A stretch of DNA of 64,000 nt from Stratiolaelaps scimitus (lineage: Eukaryota; Arthropoda; Arachnida; Mesostigmata; Laelapidae), in assembly GCA_019614645.1 (NCBI GenBank), contig JABWDB010000002.1:21689501-21753500 (forward strand). The letters run 5' to 3'. How positions within the stretch are numbered: position 1 is the stretch's first letter; each line of letters starts with the position of its first letter. Below, piece by piece: positions 33,432-45,790 of this stretch. The notes below the pieces were generated by a model that made no database searches, was not told the origin of the DNA, and saw only the letters and a list, made by a program, of their open reading frames with translations. A program made the position numbers and the translations under genes.

Positions 33432-33788
33432 GTAAGTTGGGTGGGGCTCCGTCGGGGGTAGTTGGGTATATGATGTACAATAAGTGTGTGAGTCCCAGCG
33501 TAAGCGGCGCGGGTGGCTCGGCCACAGCAGCGCCGCCGAGAGCAGTCGGTGCGTATACAGCGGCTGGGAAATTGCGATCCCAGACGCAAATGGCGGAAGG
33601 TAGCGTCGCTTGGGATAAACTCCCGACGGATCGAGGAGGTGGACAGCACCGGTGGACTCGTCTTTGCTGTTGGGAGCACGGCGGCGATTGTAAATCAGAA
33701 ATTGCGTTTACAACTTCGCCCGTTTATTCACGCTTATATTTTCGGGAAATATGGTAGTTCCTACTTCGGGACTATTAATAATTGAATA

Positions 33789-34054
33789 TTTGTTGGTGAC
33801 GCCACCCTATCGAAGTCTGGGTGGCTACACCACCTCATTCTTGGTCTAGTCGAACCTCAACGCTACTGCGCGATTATTGTTGGCGTTCCATGGCCTTGTC
33901 ATGATCTACACACCTCCTACTGAGGAAGAATATTTCTAGTAGTAAAAGAGAAATGTTAGAACACGAATAGACGTTCATGTAGTTGACGTTCAACTAGACC
34001 AAGAATGAGGAGGTGTAGCCACCCAGACTTCGACAGGGTGGCGTCACCAACAAA
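33789..34054. mobile_element. Fold-back element, 73-bp inverted arms
   Basis: The left arm (33789-33861) and the reverse complement of the right arm (33982-34054) match at 69 of 73 positions with no gaps. The 120-bp spacer is unrelated. The arms start TTTGTTGGTGACGCCACCC and contain no simple repeat. Such near-perfect arms indicate a recent origin: a non-autonomous fold-back or MITE-like transposon, or a hairpin-RNA locus. I see no convincing target-site duplication (left flank attgaata, right flank gattcgat) and no transposase. It is the only sizeable fold-back I noticed that is not made of simple repeats. Confidence 0.75.
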
Positions 34055-34530
34055 GATTCGATTCCAAAGAGCCGTCTACGCACCTAATACATTTAGAAAG
34101 AAAAAAAAAGCCAATCTGCCAGCAGTGGCAACAGCAATAACTGGAATTACTAGAAGAATTGCATTTATATGATATTTTCGGCGGTTTTGCTGCGTTCGAG
34201 CATAACCGGAAATGGCGCGAGAACTGTTTAGACACCGACGACTCGGTGCTTGTGTGTGCAACCGAAATACCGAACTACTGTGACTGACCAAACGAGACGG
34301 CGGGAAAGAGAGAGAGAAGGCGGATGAGAGATAGATCTGAATATAAGATAGGCCCAAGAGCGCTAGATATTATACTGTGGAGCATGGAGGCTCACGCCGA
34401 CACCGCCGCCGCCGCCTGATCGTCTTATATCGGGTGGCGCCAGCATTAGCAGCACTATCCGTTGTGGTTCGTTACGGCCTTTAGCAGTATGGTAGCGTTA
34501 CCTGAGTCAGATGCAATAAATGGATTCGTC

Positions 34531-34565
<35 letters not shown>
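34531..34565. repeat. (TA)n microsatellite
   Basis: About 15 TA units after tataaa. Confidence 0.95.
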
Positions 34566-34571
<6 letters not shown>

Positions 34572-35025
34572 ATAGAAAGTACAATCGTATTTTCTACAGA
34601 TGACGTATAGCGGTGGGGGTGGTAGTTGTGGTGAGGTAGGGCGGTGACCAAACGAATGGCGTCGCCATAGAACGGTGTCCAATTGAAAACTGTTTATTGG
34701 TCGGATTCGGTGGCGCGGCGAACCGAACGATGCCGGGGTAGCCATCACCGCGGCCACGGAAACGTCTGTCAGATAGACGCGGCATGACTCTCAGACACAT
34801 TATACATACACCAGTCCGTGCTGGCAATGTTGTACCGTTTGAAGCCGCTTAAAGTTGATTGACTTATAGATTTTGTGTTATACGCCAAATACACGTACAC
34901 GCACTTGGCCAAATAGAAAGAGATAGTTACGCTAGGAGCATATCTATAATAGAATAGAAATATACAAACACTTATAAACACGTGACAACCTCGCGAGCGA
35001 TCGCCGATGTGCTGACGAGTAGATC

Positions 35026-35049
35026 ATATATATATATATATATATATAT
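35026..35049. repeat. (TA)12 microsatellite
   Basis: Uninterrupted TA. Confidence 0.95.
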
Positions 35050-36077
35050 TACTGGCGTTACATAGACGATCAAAAATCAGCCCCAGCTCTATCCTTTAAC
35101 GGAGACTTTTCTCCAATTCGAAATAGTCCAATCCCCATGTTATAGATATATATACATATAAAGTGTATACCTAGTTGAGTGGATACCTATTGTGTGAAAA
35201 GTATATAAAATACCTGCGCGCTGCTTCATTGGAGAGATGGTGGGCAGCGCTACGTAGATTACGAGCCCGGAATAACAAAGTTGATTTTTTGTGAGGGGCG
35301 ACATATATTGAATCGTGTTCGATATGAATCTCTGCGTCGGAGGACGGACGTGTTTAGTCCCTAACCTGTTCGAGTTAGGTTAATAGTACCAATCATGATT
35401 CCATGTATTGTACTATACTATTCGCCTGTTAATGAGCGACTCGATGACGAGCGGCAAACACCACTCATTTAGAATAAGATCATAGTAGCGTGTCACTCCC
35501 GAAATTTCGAACTTGAACACAGACACGACGACGACGACGATGGCCTGAAGATGGTGACGAGATTAGCTGCTCCTCTACAGAATTCCCCTTGCTCACCCCC
35601 AGACCTCCAATGAACCCCCGTAAGTGTAAGTGGCTATCACCAGTGGCTTTACCTGCGATCGCTAGAAACGTCAGGGTACGCAAGGGATGACTAGTGAGGT
35701 AGATGTGATCACACACCATTATTAATGCCACGTTACCATGATCCCCATCGCCACCTCCACCACCAATGCCATCGGCAGTAGCTGATGGCAACCGCCGTCG
35801 CTGACACAATGTCAATCGCTGCATGGCGAGCTGACAGAGAGAACTGGCCGCGAGAACTGGCCATACGCCAACGCGACGCGCTGCAGCGTCCGTGTCTTCC
35901 GTTGTGTGCCACACGTTTGTCGGCTTGCCTCTTGCTCACCCAGTCGCGCGCGCGCGCGGCAGCAGCAGCAACAACCAAGAATAATAGCAAACAGCAGCGC
36001 ACGACTCATCGAGCAGCGAGCGATTGGCGAGTGCCGGGCGACAGATTCAAATTTACTGCCACACAAATCATTTGCTG

Positions 36078-36164
36078 ATGCTGCTCTGGAGGGTGCGGCG
36101 GCGGCTGCTGCTGGTGGTCGACTTTTTGATAGGGCGGGGGTTGGAGCTGGGTTGCAAAGGGGAC
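36078..36164 (+). CDS. Possible start exon with hydrophobic leader
   Basis: Plus strand. The ATG at 36078 opens 29 codons ending exactly at a strong donor, ggggac then gtaagt (phase 0). The reading is MLLWRVRRRLLLVVDFLIGR then GLELGCKGD: a short basic/hydrophobic segment that could act as a signal anchor. GC3 is very high. The initiation context (tgctg before ATG) is poor, and the leucines come from CTG repeats. The minus strand also has long open frames here. Confidence 0.25.
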
Positions 36165-36746
36165 GTAAGTGAATCGCGCTTTGGGGGCACTCACCATAAC
36201 TTTGATGTGAGCCGCAGGGAATAGGCCCAATCCGACTACATCCCTTCCAAGTACAGCAGCAGCAGCGGCCACAGCACGAATGACAATACGCAATCTCACT
36301 CTCGCAGAAGCTAACAACGCCATATATATATATATATCAATTGCAGACATGCACAATATTTAACAGATGGATAGAAGTGCTGGCACGGCGGCGTATGGAC
36401 GATTACCACTAGAGTGAGTGAGAACTGATGAGCGGTTCAGCATTGTGGCTTCAGCCTTCGTCTATGCATCGATATATCTATCTCAATATCTGTTTGGCCC
36501 GCTTAGTTCCTTGTCCAGCAACAATAACAGCAGCGGAATGGGGCAAGCTAATCGTGCGGCATTTCGTGTTGCCGTTGTCCGTTTGCTAGTAACTATTACA
36601 GATACACACTTCAGTGGCGCTTGTGGCCGTACCGCAAATGAAGTGAGCCAACCAGGTAGCACCCGTTCCTCAGCAGCAACACCTGTGGGGTGTCATACGC
36701 TCCCACCTTCTTGTTCTCGCTAGTACTTGTAATAGCCGCTAGCACC

Positions 36747-36752
<6 letters not shown>

Positions 36753-36779
<27 letters not shown>
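36753..36779. repeat. (TA)13 microsatellite
   Basis: Uninterrupted TA. Confidence 0.95.
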
Positions 36780-37295
36780 TACGCGTCGGTAGTACTCGTT
36801 TTTCGTCGTTTACCGGTGCCGTCGCTTTCGGTGTCGATCGATCGTTCGTTTGTTCGCTCCGTCTAGAAAAGGGGACCGAAACGAGAGTTGGCAACCGGCT
36901 CAGGCAGGCGACTTCAGCCGATTGGTGGGGATTGGCACCGTCAGCCGATTGCCGTCAACAGCACAAGCGGCTTCAGCAGCACCAGAACGAGCAAAATGCA
37001 TCGGCTACTTGATATATATCTTGATGAATTTGACACATTCACACACACACACACATATACACACATAGATATACAAACATTAAATCGACACTCGCGATTC
37101 GTGTGGCTAAGTTAACCCTTCTTGTGGTTGCCTACAGCTGGGTGACTCGTGTCGTGCTCTGTGTGTGGATATTCCATCACTGTTAACAGGTTATATATTT
37201 GCTTAGTTTTCTCGTGGTTGGACTTGCGAGGGAGGCACAGTTTTCTTGATATATCCTTGCTTGTCCCTAGCGAGGTGTATATACTCTTTCATTAC

Positions 37296-37300
<5 letters not shown>

Positions 37301-37329
<29 letters not shown>
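37301..37329. repeat. (TA)14 microsatellite
   Basis: Uninterrupted TA preceded by actatg. Confidence 0.95.
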
Positions 37330-37334
<5 letters not shown>

Positions 37335-38022
37335 CATAGCACAAGTAGCTAGCCAATATTGTTTTAGTAATGCAACGAATTCAGAAGACAGAAACCCAGC
37401 GGGGCGGTATCACTTATGTAACTCTTTTGTTGATTTGGGGTGGTGGCTACCCCAGCCGCGAGTGACACCCTGTATTAAGCAGGAAACGAAAGTGTCTCGA
37501 ACGTTCACACACACACAGATCAGATATTTCAGTGTGAGCGTACGTATTTGTGTGGGTGTTTGCTGTAGTAGATAGGTGACTTAGTACGGTACGTGACACA
37601 GATTCTTGATACCAATATTATACAGTACATATACTAGTTGCTTAAATAGTGTACCAATTTGGGTTCATACTCCTCCTAGCGAGCAAACAGATTGCGATAC
37701 TTGGTGCTATTATTGGTGGTGTTGTAGTTGTTAGGCCACGAGTACACCTGAACCCTGTATTCTCATATAGCTGAGCGTTCTGTAAACGGGTTTCCACTAT
37801 GGGCGTCTCCCCGGTTCAAGGATTGCGGCAGCCGGAAACACCTCCGCCCTTTGGCCTCGGATCTCTCCGCCCTTTGGTCTTGATCCCCGCTCTTTCCCCG
37901 TTGAGGTGCTGAAGAGTTCGCTCTTCGGGAAGTCCTCACAGCAGCAGCTGGAATCCAGCTCAGTCACATCAGTCGCGAAGAGGGGTTACGATTCCCTGTA
38001 GTCTCGTCGAAGTCCGATTCAC

Positions 38023-38051
38023 TATATATATGTATATATATATATATATAT
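38023..38051. repeat. (TA)n with one G interruption
   Basis: Alternating TA interrupted once by TGTA. Confidence 0.95.
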
Positions 38052-39733
38052 GGATTTTCGAATCAGTCGAATTTCATTTAGCAAGTGTGCGGTAGCAGAC
38101 AGTGCTTCCCTCCTCCTGCTGCTATTTTTCACTCTGAAGCTATTCCAAATATCGACATAACAAAACTAGAATAGAATCGTTATGCCACGCGTACTCACCA
38201 GCTCTCACATCATCATTAATGATGTCGTCGTTCAGCTGGGACACATAAGGGAAGGAAATTGTATTGAAACGTCGCTCCTCGTTAGCTTTCATTGATGTCA
38301 TTTACCATAATGAAAACGACACGACGCGAAGTCGTCAGAAAAGCGCTGTGCGTTTCTTTTGTGGCCTTGTGAGGCTTTGTCCAATCCAACCAGATCGTGG
38401 TGATGCAGTCTACCTGATATTTCCCGAGGGGCAGGCACTCAACCGTCCAAGCAGAGGAGAGCGGCTTGCTCGCCCTCAGTTAAAGACGTACGCTCCTGTA
38501 CGAGGCAGTAACAGTCTAGCACCATTTGCCGCACAACTTAATTCTGGCAATTACGGAGATCTGATAGACATCATCGCCCATGGACCGGCCAAGCGTCTGG
38601 TGGCGTCGGTGGAACAAATGAAATCGTGGTGAGATTACGACGATATGGTATTCTCCCCATGGCGAATCCCTCCCACGATGCAAAGCAACATAGCCAAAGG
38701 CGAAGACAACTTTGTGCTTGTACTTGACCAGAACAGTCTTCGGGTATAGCATGTATGTATTCTGCAAATGTATATATATATATATATACGTTCATATGAG
38801 CAAACTATGTTGTTCACCCTCTTCCGAGCCGACTGTTTCCCTGTGTCACTACCAGGGCGCTCGTGAGCGCTCATGGTGGAATGGGGGAATGCTTGCCTGA
38901 TTCACAATCTGCTACATCAATCTAACTTATCATACTTACACAGTTAGTACTGCCTTCGTGCGCACTTTGCCTTCTTCGGGTACGCCAACTGGGTGAGCGA
39001 GCTGCCTAGCCAGGCAGCCAGCCGTCAATACGATGGCAAGCAAGATCAGCGACACGAACCCATTAGAACAAGAATACTGCGCTCGTCTCATTATGATATT
39101 TCTCCCTGGAACGACTAACTCCTCGGCGGCTGTCCCACCAGCGATGGCGGTCCAGCAAAGCGAGCCATTGCCAGAAAAGTCTCACCGCCACAATAGAGAC
39201 AAGCCGCGCTTTGTGGATGGCGTGAACAAGCCCCTCAAGTTGCGAACCATGTGAGGACCTTACACGCGGCTGACGGCGCCAACTTCGAGCCGGTCGCCAA
39301 CGTCGGCCAAGCAGCGCACAACTTTGTAAAGACGAAAATGAAGCGCTGGATCAAATTCGACTGATGGCGATCCAGCGACTCTGCCTGAGTCGGGTGTCAG
39401 CTGTTCTTTTAAGCGCCTGGAACGATTGTAACGAGATGAATTGTTACTTGTATTCAATCTGGTTATAGCGTTGCTTGTGGTACATCTAACTATTATGCTG
39501 CCGGTAACGCCTAGAGAAGACAACTGGTGTGCTTTTGTTAATGACATGTTACTTTGTATACAAATGATGAAATATTTGTATTCGAATGAGAGTCAGGGAT
39601 TATATGTACACTTCTATAAGGTCTACATATCTCTAGGTAGGTGTTGTGCCTATTTGGCCTCGGTGATGGTAGTCGTGGTAGCGGTAACATTCAGAGAAAT
39701 CGGGTCACTAAGCGCAGCATTAATCATCAAACA

Positions 39734-39744
39734 ATATATATATA

Positions 39745-39777
<33 letters not shown>
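39734..39777. repeat. Long TA tract
   Basis: More than 40 bp of alternating TA with one ttta break. Among the longest in the window. Confidence 0.95.
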
Positions 39778-39781
<4 letters not shown>

Positions 39782-40377
39782 GAGCACTTGCTCATTCGAT
39801 TCTAGTTACGACCTACCGCAAATAGATGCATGTATAATAGTTTGCTGCGCGGTACCATCGACTTTCTTTCTTCTCTTTGTCTATTGGCTATCCAGATACT
39901 CACACACAGGCTCACAAACCACACAGCGACATAGGTTCAACTTCCATTTCGATGTCAAGCTTCCGTTACTGGGGATCCTCATCATCATGATCGTCGTCAT
40001 CGTCGTCTGAATTTGGTCACCAATGTCTCCTCATAGAGATGCATCAAGGCAACTCTAGTGATGATGGTTCATATGATGTTCACTATCACTCTCTGACGTG
40101 CTCATCAACGCGCGCACACACGCACACACACGCACCGATAGCAATAGGTGAGGGCGGGTGGCCGTTCTGAGCAAACGGATGACTCACTCAGCTTCGTTCG
40201 AACTTGTTCCGAACTGGCGGTTGCTGCCGCTTCTTCTGCGGCGACGGCTGCTGCTGTGGCTGTTACAACGAAAAGTCAGTGAGCCAGTGAGCCACTCGGC
40301 GTCATCGGCAGCAGCAGCAGTAGCCGTGAAAGTTGTAACTTGTTCGTTTTCGCTTCGGGTCGTTTGGTTTTTTGTTT

Positions 40378-40399
40378 GCTGCTGCTGCTGCTGCTGCTG
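40378..40399. repeat. (CTG)7 run
   Basis: CTG triplets; cysteine, leucine or glutamine runs in the surrounding unsupported frames. Confidence 0.9.
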
Positions 40400-40552
40400 T
40401 CGTTGTTCAACAAGCTGTGGACATTGCGCATTTTGCGTCATATGACGCCGTTCGTTATCTAACGCCAACGAATGTGATGACTATTCCTTGCTTTCGTCTC
40501 CCACCGATAGATAGATAGATAGATATACATGTATATAATAAGGGATAGACGA

Positions 40553-40569
40553 ATGGATCGATTGACGGT

Positions 40570-40613
<44 letters not shown>

Positions 40614-40813
40614 GTGGTGGTGACGCGAAGGTGAGCGGTCGGTCGAAGAAGCAGGGCGACCCCCTGCGATCGCGCTCGGTGGCGCTGGCCGTCGAACAGC
40701 GGCTACCGCAGCACAACAGGAGTTCTGGCGACATCTGCGCAGAAGAAGCCCCTTCCGATGATACCATTGTGTTGTGGCCACTTGTGCGGTGTTGGCGGCT
40801 TCCCCAGAGTTGA
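40553..40813 (+). CDS. Poly-glycine open frame
   Basis: Plus strand. ATG at 40553, then MDRLTVH, 16 glycines encoded by GGC/GGT, then DAKVSGRSKKQGDPLRSRSV and ALAVEQRLPQHNRSSGDICA to a stop at 40813. After the repeat the codons remain GC3-rich and the peptide is charged and repeat-free, unlike ordinary repeat translation. A donor-like gtgagc sits right after GGDAK. Another frame downstream, after gcggcttccccag, reads VDFDLVDEASSMSRASDRSV then RT and TAA at 40875. It may be a separate terminal exon (40808-40877) or a frameshifted continuation. Product unknown. Confidence 0.3.
40573..40621. repeat. (GGC)n(GGT)n
   Basis: Sixteen glycine-type triplets in one frame, GGC first then GGT. Confidence 0.95.
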
Positions 40814-40877
40814 CTTTGACCTCGTCGACGAGGCGTCGTCGATGTCGAGGGCCTCAGACAGGAGCGTACGCACTTAA

Positions 40878-43800
40878 ATCTATTATCGGAACGCCATCGG
40901 TGCTAGTTCCGCCTTTGTCAAAGACACTCGCCAATGTAGCTGGACACACCGCTAAATTATTAGTATACATAATTCGTACGGTAGAACCAGCGGAGCCAAG
41001 ACGCGCAGTTGGAACACATTAGAGATATGACATAAGTCATCAGCAGTTCTATGTAACCGCGTACTAAGACGCTTTCCGTAATGAGATAAGGTGATTTTTT
41101 GTGTTGATTTTTTTTCATAAACAGCGTTGCACATATAGTTAGGGCACTACCTCGCGAGAATTCTAACAACTGAGAACATACATGTTCTATCTGTTCCGTT
41201 TAATTAAATGTGGGTGTCGTGTTTTGTAGACGATAGTTATTTGTGGTATACGAATTTTAAAAATGTGATATGACGATTTCGTTAATGTTTCCTTAGCGAG
41301 GCGAAACGGAAGTACAAATCCCCCATCAGACGAATACCCACGACGTCAGAACTGACTGAGTTCTGACAGTTAGTTCTGCTTAAACTGTGTCTAAATATAA
41401 ATTTCACAGATATTCACGATAATACAACACTTTACTGTTATTTATTATTAGTATTATTGATTTCGATTGTTTTGTGGTCACTGCTGCTACGCTGTTATTA
41501 TTATTATTATTATTGTTAGACGGTTGTGCACGAGGACCGCCTCGCGACAGTGTTTACGAGGTGCGTTTGCTTGCGAGCAGCGATACTGTTGACTTGTCGT
41601 CTTGTTGAACGACGTCGATCAACAACACGGCCATCGCCGACATCACCACATCCCTATCGCCATAATGAACCCCAATCCGGTAGACGATCGTAGGGAGGCG
41701 AGGGACCTCTCGTCACCTCGCGATGAAAGCAGAAAGCAAATATGAAAATTAGACAAATTCGAATCCGCCTCTCCTGCAGCCGCTCGAATCCTTCGCCGTC
41801 ATTTCCGTCGCAGTGCGTTCCGCGCTATCCGCTGTGCGATCATGTATAAGCTCGGTGTGATCACTACAACTGCTATACTCGTCGAGCAATGATGAGGGTG
41901 GCTATTCTCCTGCGCGATCGTGAGGAAAATAGCCGATTGATTAGCGATAGGCAATGGTGGCGAAAGGAAGCAACTTAGCGAGAGCTGACAGAAGTCGGAT
42001 AGAGGAAGATTCCTTAGGAAGAGATGCGGGCAGAGCTTTTGTAGTTGATCAGTGAAGACATCCTCGGTGGAGATTTGAATGTATCAAAAAGAGCTATAAG
42101 ATATCTAAGTGTATTCTGCGGGATGGATAACACGAGAATGATGTTCTCTGTTTCTCGTTTCGTCTCTCCGCTTATATATACATATATATATATATTGACG
42201 TGAGGAGCTGTCTGAGGTGGGACTTCAAGCCAGAGCAGAATCTTTCGAGAAGAATGACGGACTCTACAAACGTCCAGTTTTGAGTTAATTAGGCTGACAG
42301 TCGATTTGCTGCAATCTGACGACGATACAGATTGCATAGTTGCTCTTTTTATTATTATTATCATCATCATCTCCGTCATCACCAAATTACAAATACTGCA
42401 AAATAATTTCGACACTCGCATAGCGCGTCGCTGTCCCGGCGCGCTCGTGTCTGTCTGTGGTTAAGATGATTTGTGTTCTGCGCTCTCTGCTGTTGTTGTT
42501 ACTGTCGTCTCCCTCTTGTTGTTGTTGGTGTTGTTCGTATGTTATCCAAGTCTCCCCTTTTCTTCCCGAGGTGAACTCGGTAGCAGTAGTGGTTATCGTG
42601 GACAACTCAGGCTGAAATCGTCTGCTATTTCATGTTTCTCTCCGCTCTCTTCATCGTCTTCATCTCGTACACTGAAACACAAGTAACAAGCACTAAGCCG
42701 AGCATGCAGCAACAACAGCAACACAGACAGTACAAGGTGGGGTTGGCACGAAAGACGGAGGCCGATGGGTAAGGCTGTTGACGAAGATGACGACTGTGAC
42801 GATGGCCGCCGGAGCAGCGACGGCGGCGGCACGAAGCCATTAAATTATTCAAAATAAAAACAACAGCCTGAACTACTACGGGTATGGCAATCCTTTACAT
42901 TTCGGCGGCTGGCTAAGCGACCACCGCACTTTACTGAGTTGAATCCGCATCAGATGCCAGAACAACAACAGCAGCAGCAGCAGCACAATGAGCGTCCTGC
43001 GTTGACTCGCCGCTGCCTCCGAAAATGTTTGCTCCTTGTCGAATCCTGGCTGACAGCGCTAAGTCGTTTGGCCGCGCCGCTTGACCATCCATATCTGACC
43101 GACAAACCAAGACGGCCAGCCGCTGCTGACTGCCTGTGTAAATGTCTAACTGACGGTTCATCATGGACAAACTCTGTTTGCCTCACTCAGCGCTATACAA
43201 CAACAGGTGCAGCTGTAACAGCAACCAGCGGCCAGAACGCAATACGATAAGCAGCTGAATGCGGCCGTAGCCGGCAGTGCAAGCCACGCTAAACAGCGAC
43301 GACGACTACAATGTGGAACAGTGTCCGTTGCCGCTGCCACCATCCGGAATCTGAAATATTAAGAAGTTGTTCAGTCGTCGTTGGCGGAGGCCACTGAACA
43401 ACGGGCGAGTTGGAACGAAGAAGTTGGACTTCCACGCACCTGTCAGCCTGCTTGACTACCTACGGGACTTTGCATTAGTCACTTATTTGCTCACTTACTT
43501 AGTTAGTTAGTTACCTGCTTATACATACGCGCGCATCGAGATATGGTACTTACAGCTTGCGTCCTTTTGAACAATCCCCCACGAGCGCTAATCATGCGAG
43601 GCACGGAAGCCCTTACCAAGCGCACGATAGTCCCTGCCCTCTACAGAGCATCTGCCATCTGCACATTGCATTGGTCGCTTTTGCGATTTACCGCCAGATA
43701 TTGTGCAAATGGCACCATCACCACTACCACTACCACCACCAGCATCAGATCAACGGCATCGAGGGAGCTGACTGCGGGTGCTACGTCATTGGAGACGAAA

Positions 43801-44578
43801 CGAGAATGCTGAACTAGTTGAGTAGCCCATGATAGGCGATGTCGACGGCGGCCGCGGCAGCTGCTGCTGCTGCTGCAGTTTCAGTCTGTTTGTAGGCCCG
43901 TCTGTTTGTCCGCCGCCCGTGTATAGATGGCCACGTTCGTCCTTTTGCCAGTTTTTCTCTCCCTAATGTGCTGCTCCAAACGATCCGCTGTCATTCGTCA
44001 CTGGAAGTATTCCATTCCATTCTTCTTTTCGTGGTACAGCTAGTACCAGCGGCAGCAGCAACAACAGTAGCACTGGTGCTAGACTAGTGGCTGAAGTTAG
44101 CCGGCTTCGTCGTTGCTGCTGGTGAACTTGAGGTCCGACATTCGGCTCAATTCCAAAAGTAGAAGTCTAAGAAGCTAAAGTTAAACTTGGATACGTTGCC
44201 ACCGGATCCCACCCAAACTGCGTACCCAGCGTAGCGGCTGCGGGAGGCCGCCACCGCGGCAACAACATCAACAACAGCAACAACGACATCATCATCATCA
44301 GTAACGAGAAAATGGCTCTTAGCATGACCGTGCCATAGTGGACGATCAGACCGACAGACAGACACACAGACGGACCAAGTCATCCGGGCGTTTGCCGCTG
44401 TTGCCGGCAGACACCCAGCAATGTCTCAAGTTCTGAACTTCTGGGAAAGTTGAGGTTCGCACAATCACTGTGAGCGGCGCGCTGGGCTGTGCTGCTCCGT
44501 GCGCGAAAGTCGAGAAGTGTAACCTTACCGCCTTCGCTTGGCATGCGAACGCCACCACCAGCACTACCACCATAGTCA

Positions 44579-44612
<34 letters not shown>

Positions 44613-44817
44613 AGTAAGTCATCGTGGCAGCTCGGCGCAACTCGTGGCGGCGCCGCCGCCGCCGCTGCCGCCTCTTCCATGTTGTTGCTACTACCAGACA
44701 GCGTTCGTAGTGCTACAACTGCGACTACTCGCGCTGGTAAATCGCATTCTCGGCCAATTACCGCCGCAGCCATCCGCGCGAGCGCTTGCTCGCCCGCTTG
44801 CTTTCTTTCAAATTTAC
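40878..44817. other. No firm gene
   Basis: TTA run at 41494-41516, TA near 42174-42196, ATT/ATC near 42349-42371, CAG near 42966-42983, CTG near 43861-43876, (GCC)10 at 44581-44610. The DNA between 41180 and 42000 is plain and AT-rich with no candidate. Confidence 0.5.
44581..44610. repeat. (GCC)10
   Basis: Pure GCC. It encodes alanine on plus and arginine on minus in competing frames, neither supported over the repeat itself. Confidence 0.95.
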
Positions 44818-44965
44818 CACGTCGCCACGCTTCCGGCGGTAACGCCGTGCCGCGCCACTTCGGCGCGAAGACCTTGAGGTCGATCCGAAAGCTCAGATCC
44901 CAGAAGGCAAACAGTAAAGCCAGCAGCAGAAGCAGCAGCGGCAGCAGCCGCGGCATCAAGAGCAT
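44818..44965 (-). CDS. Possible start exon with signal anchor
   Basis: Minus strand. The ATG at 44965 (G at -3, weak +4) reads MLLMPRLLPLLLLLLALLFA then FWDLSFRIDLKVFAPKWRG and TALPPEAWRR, ending at gacgtg followed by gtaaat (phase 1). After the leucine run the codons are very GC3-rich and aromatic/charged, unlike repeat translation. The layout (short basic start, 15-18 hydrophobic residues, then a soluble stem) is that of a signal peptide or type II membrane anchor. The frame is also open upstream and downstream, so start and donor are inferred. The plus strand has a competing arginine/serine-rich frame. Confidence 0.3.
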
Positions 44966-45466
44966 GGCACCGGCAATCCGTGCTTGCCGCCGCGTGCTGC
45001 ACTTGATATGATGCGACGTCTCCTGTGCCGCCAATGCCGACGGCTGATGTGGGGCTAACGCCTCCATCGCCGGGGTCGATAGATACATTCGCGAGAATGG
45101 CGACGTGCTGCTAACAAACGAACGAAGTCGCTCAGACGTCAGTGACAACGACTTATGACGATTATGAGTGCATCATAATCGTGCTCTCTCGCGTCGGTCG
45201 AGGTGACAATGGCGGCGGTGGTGACACCTTGCGTTTGGCAGAGCAGCAACAACAATGATGAGAGGTTGCTGGAAACTGAACGTGAATAGCGACAGATCAT
45301 CCCGATCGCGCCGTTTTGACTATCCATTATGTTATAGCTGTGTGTAACACACACACTAATATGCCCCTCTAGAGCAAATCGATAGTTTCCTATCGAACGG
45401 AAAACGTCACGAAATCGAGCGAGAATTCATAGAGAATACGTCGACGACAACAACCGCTACTCAACG

Positions 45467-45790
45467 ATGAGATCGATCGATAGATTTGATACTCGGCTCG
45501 CCTTTTTGCCACATACTGCTGTGATCCGTGCAGCATCTGCTAAAGCGAGTAACAACAGTGAAATCACCACCCTCCCAGCCCGCAACGAAAAGCGTGTTAA
45601 ATTCGCGATATTGACAAAAGCGCGCGAGGGAGATTCCGGTGCAGACGTATGCCAGAGTACTTATATGCCGCGTCGGCGTACAAGAAAGTACTCAAGCGTG
45701 AAAAAAAGTGCAGGGCGACTTTGCGATCGGCAGGTAATAGAATGGGCAGATCTACACGAACGTTTCCGCGCCTCCACCACATCCACGTAA
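45467..45790 (+). CDS. 107-codon ATG frame, unknown
   Basis: Plus-strand frame with a true ATG, reading MRSIDRFDTRLAFLPHTAVI, later KRVKFAILTKAREGDSGADV and KKSAGRLCDRQVIEWADLHE. It is basic and repeat-free. A good donor, cggcag then gtaata, lies inside at 45737. An 80-codon minus frame overlaps. No domain recognised. Confidence 0.18.
   Translation: MRSIDRFDTRLAFLPHTAVIRAASAKASNNSEITTLPARNEKRVKFAILTKAREGDSGADVCQSTYMPRRRTRKYSSVKKSAGRLCDRQVIEWADLHERFRASTTST

Larger units (their letters stand above)
36165..40552. other. Repeat-rich, no firm gene
   Basis: TA tracts at 36753-36779, 37301-37329, 38023-38051, about 38770-38788 and 39734-39777, CA near 37040-37053 and GATA at 40507-40524. The 122-codon frame at 38264-38632 and the 189-codon frame at 39441-40010 are unsupported; the latter runs straight through a TA tract. 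Confidence 0.5.

Noticed and set aside
39441..40010. 189-codon plus-strand hydrophobic frame resembling a membrane protein
   Set aside because: Central part is TA-repeat translation. Hydrophobic ends come from T-rich DNA. AT-rich codon use is unlike the GC3-rich candidates.
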